Origin: Pictodentalium vernedei
Lineage: Eukaryota; Mollusca; Scaphopoda; Dentaliida; Dentaliidae
DNA length: 64,000 bases
Assembly (NCBI GenBank): GCA_031216915.1
Contig: CM062296.1
Location: 142,766,344 to 142,830,343, forward strand
Direction of reading: 5' to 3'
Part shown: positions 63,709 through 64,000 of the stretch, piece after piece
How the letters are laid out: each line of letters starts with the position of its first letter
Position numbering within the stretch: the first letter of the stretch is position 1
Notes under the pieces: generated by a model
What the model was told of the DNA's origin: nothing
Database searches by the model: none
Seen by the model: the letters and a program-made list of their open reading frames with translations, nothing else
Made by a program: the position numbers and the translations under genes

Positions 63709-64000
63709 GATATTTATTTATTGGGTTTAACGACACTTTTGATAGCCACTGTCACCTTGTGTCGCACAGTTTTACGGGTAGAGGAAGCCTGAGACAACCA
63801 CCGAGCAACGACGAGCAACTGTCAGGATCCCCAACAGACTGACTCCACACAAGCAGGGTTAGCATTGGCTGAAGACAAGTACACCATCGCCGTGCAGTAC
63901 GCATTAATGAACAATGCCACTGGGCCCCCACACGGGCAATGGGGGCGAAGTATCTTGCCCAAGGACACAACACAGTTGCCGCAGCTGGGATTTGAACTGA
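63709..64000 (-). mobile_element. SINE running off the window end
   Basis: Minus-strand SINE: tail complement TATTTATTTATTGGGTTTAA, body complement (CAGTTTTACGGGTAGAGGAA, TCTTGCCCAAGGACACAACA) and the start of the head (GGGATTTGAAC, box B). The head lies beyond base 64000. Confidence 0.88.

Overview
The window is nuclear DNA of a metazoan, probably a lophotrochozoan and most likely a mollusc. It holds one intact conserved eukaryotic gene, many tRNA/5S-headed SINEs, LINE, Ty3/gypsy, DIRS, Tc1, hAT-like and TTAA-target elements, and dispersed repeats ending in motifs such as GACGGACAGACGGATGACGG and GTTGAGCTAAAA. I associate those motifs with mollusc genomes from general knowledge; I could not run a search. 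Nothing prokaryotic was seen.

Layout. 1-6755: a decayed DIRS-like tyrosine-recombinase retrotransposon with inverted terminal repeats and an internal 1.1-kb tandem duplication. 6756-15570: AT-rich DNA full of palindromic miniature elements (MITEs), SINEs and tandem arrays. 15847-17850: minus-strand LINE reverse-transcriptase fragment. 17853-25738: a Ty3/gypsy element with frameshifted gag and pol and an extra third ORF; its 3' LTR is split at the TATA box by a hAT-like element. 25739-33300: LINE remnant, MITEs, a ~165-bp tandem array broken by a Tc1 transposon, and SINEs. 33330-37240: a long inverted repeat (arms of about 850 bp) around GC-rich, palindrome-rich DNA. 37300-49770: tandem arrays, SINEs and nested MITEs. 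49943-52198 (minus): COG4, an intronless, intact Golgi tethering-complex gene and the only clear host gene. 52512-56497: two 5'-truncated LINEs. 57950-58660: an unassigned 236-codon ORF with a decayed second copy just downstream. 60413-61870: a 227-bp tandem array followed by another copy of the promoter-like module seen in the big inverted repeat. The window ends inside a SINE.

Apart from COG4 and perhaps the ORFs at 23074 and 57950, the window is layered mobile DNA. Nesting gives a relative order: Tc1 lies inside the 165-bp array, TTAA elements inside a SINE tail and inside another MITE, and a hAT-like element inside the gypsy LTR. The most unusual item is the third ORF of the gypsy element: it sits right after a good 3' splice site and starts with MARTKMTARKS, nearly the N-terminus of histone H3, followed by zinc-finger-like segments.
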